From: Acidobacteriota bacterium
Lineage (GTDB): Bacteria > Acidobacteriota > Terriglobia > UBA7540
DNA: 6,338 nucleotides
Assembly: GCA_003165615.1 (NCBI GenBank)
Contig: PLWR01000610.1
Coordinates: forward strand, 138 to 6,475
Reading direction: 5' to 3'
Shown here: positions 6,301 through 6,338 of the stretch, one piece after another
How positions within the stretch are numbered: the first letter of the stretch is position 1
Layout: each line of letters opens with the position of its first letter
Position numbers and translations under genes: made by a program
Notes under the pieces: generated by a model
Seen by the model: only the letters and a program-made list of their open reading frames with translations
What the model was told of the DNA's origin: nothing
Databases searched by the model: none

Positions 6301-6338
6301 TGTCATCCTGAGCCCGTTTTTTGGGCGAAGGACCTCGG
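6301..6338. repeat. Dispersed TGTCATCCTGAGC-type repeat, cut by the window edge
   Basis: TGTCATCCTGAGC (6301-6313) followed by GGGCGAAGGACCTCGG (6323-6338) matches a common intergenic repeat type of the form TGTCATCCTGAGC-GAAGGA. A T-run flanked by GCCC and GGGC forms a 4-bp stem in the middle. The rest of the element lies outside the window. The tract between the kinase stop and this repeat (6245-6300) shows no gene or clear terminator. Confidence 0.45.

Noticed and set aside
1..6338. Defence system, CRISPR array, prophage or mobile island
   Set aside because: No regularly spaced direct repeats, cas-like genes, integrase, transposase or toxin-antitoxin-like small genes are visible. All three real genes have ordinary household or envelope functions.

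Overview
The window looks like ordinary chromosomal DNA from a GC-rich environmental bacterium, most likely an Acidobacteriota member. This is inferred from gene style, not from a marker gene. The clues are a secreted protein made of stacked carboxypeptidase-regulatory-like modules, a Tat-exported cellulase-like hydrolase, and a membrane Ser/Thr kinase with a C-terminal PD40 propeller. That combination is typical of Acidobacteria genomes. There is no rRNA, tRNA, CRISPR array, transposase or integrase.

Layout. Positions 1-277 are non-coding and open with three compact triloop hairpins (1-97), which look like a REP-type repeat cluster cut by the window edge. On the minus strand, 278-1951 encodes a secreted protein with about five Ig-like regulatory-type modules. 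A 227-bp divergent intergenic region (1952-2178) holds a 14-bp palindrome, a perfect TATAAT box facing the minus-strand gene, a fragment of a dispersed repeat, and a strong Shine-Dalgarno for the plus-strand gene. On the plus strand, 2179-3519 encodes a Tat-exported putative clan-A glycoside hydrolase. A 142-bp gap follows, with a hairpin after the hydrolase gene and a perfect TATAAT box 11 nt before the next start. The gene at 3662-6244 encodes a one-pass membrane Ser/Thr kinase with a PD40/WD40-like extracytoplasmic domain. The window ends in non-coding DNA with another dispersed-repeat fragment (6301-6338).

How the genes might work together. The two divergent genes both encode exported proteins, so joint action on an extracellular carbohydrate is possible but not shown. 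The kinase appears to be its own transcription unit and would transmit an extracytoplasmic signal to cytoplasmic phosphorylation. Nothing ties it to the hydrolase except adjacency.

I did not find a convincing undescribed system. The points most worth a second look are the hairpin cluster at the left edge, the apparently near-leaderless kinase mRNA, the start-site conflict and palindrome at the minus-strand gene, and the uncharacterised hydrolase with its Trp-rich C-terminus.
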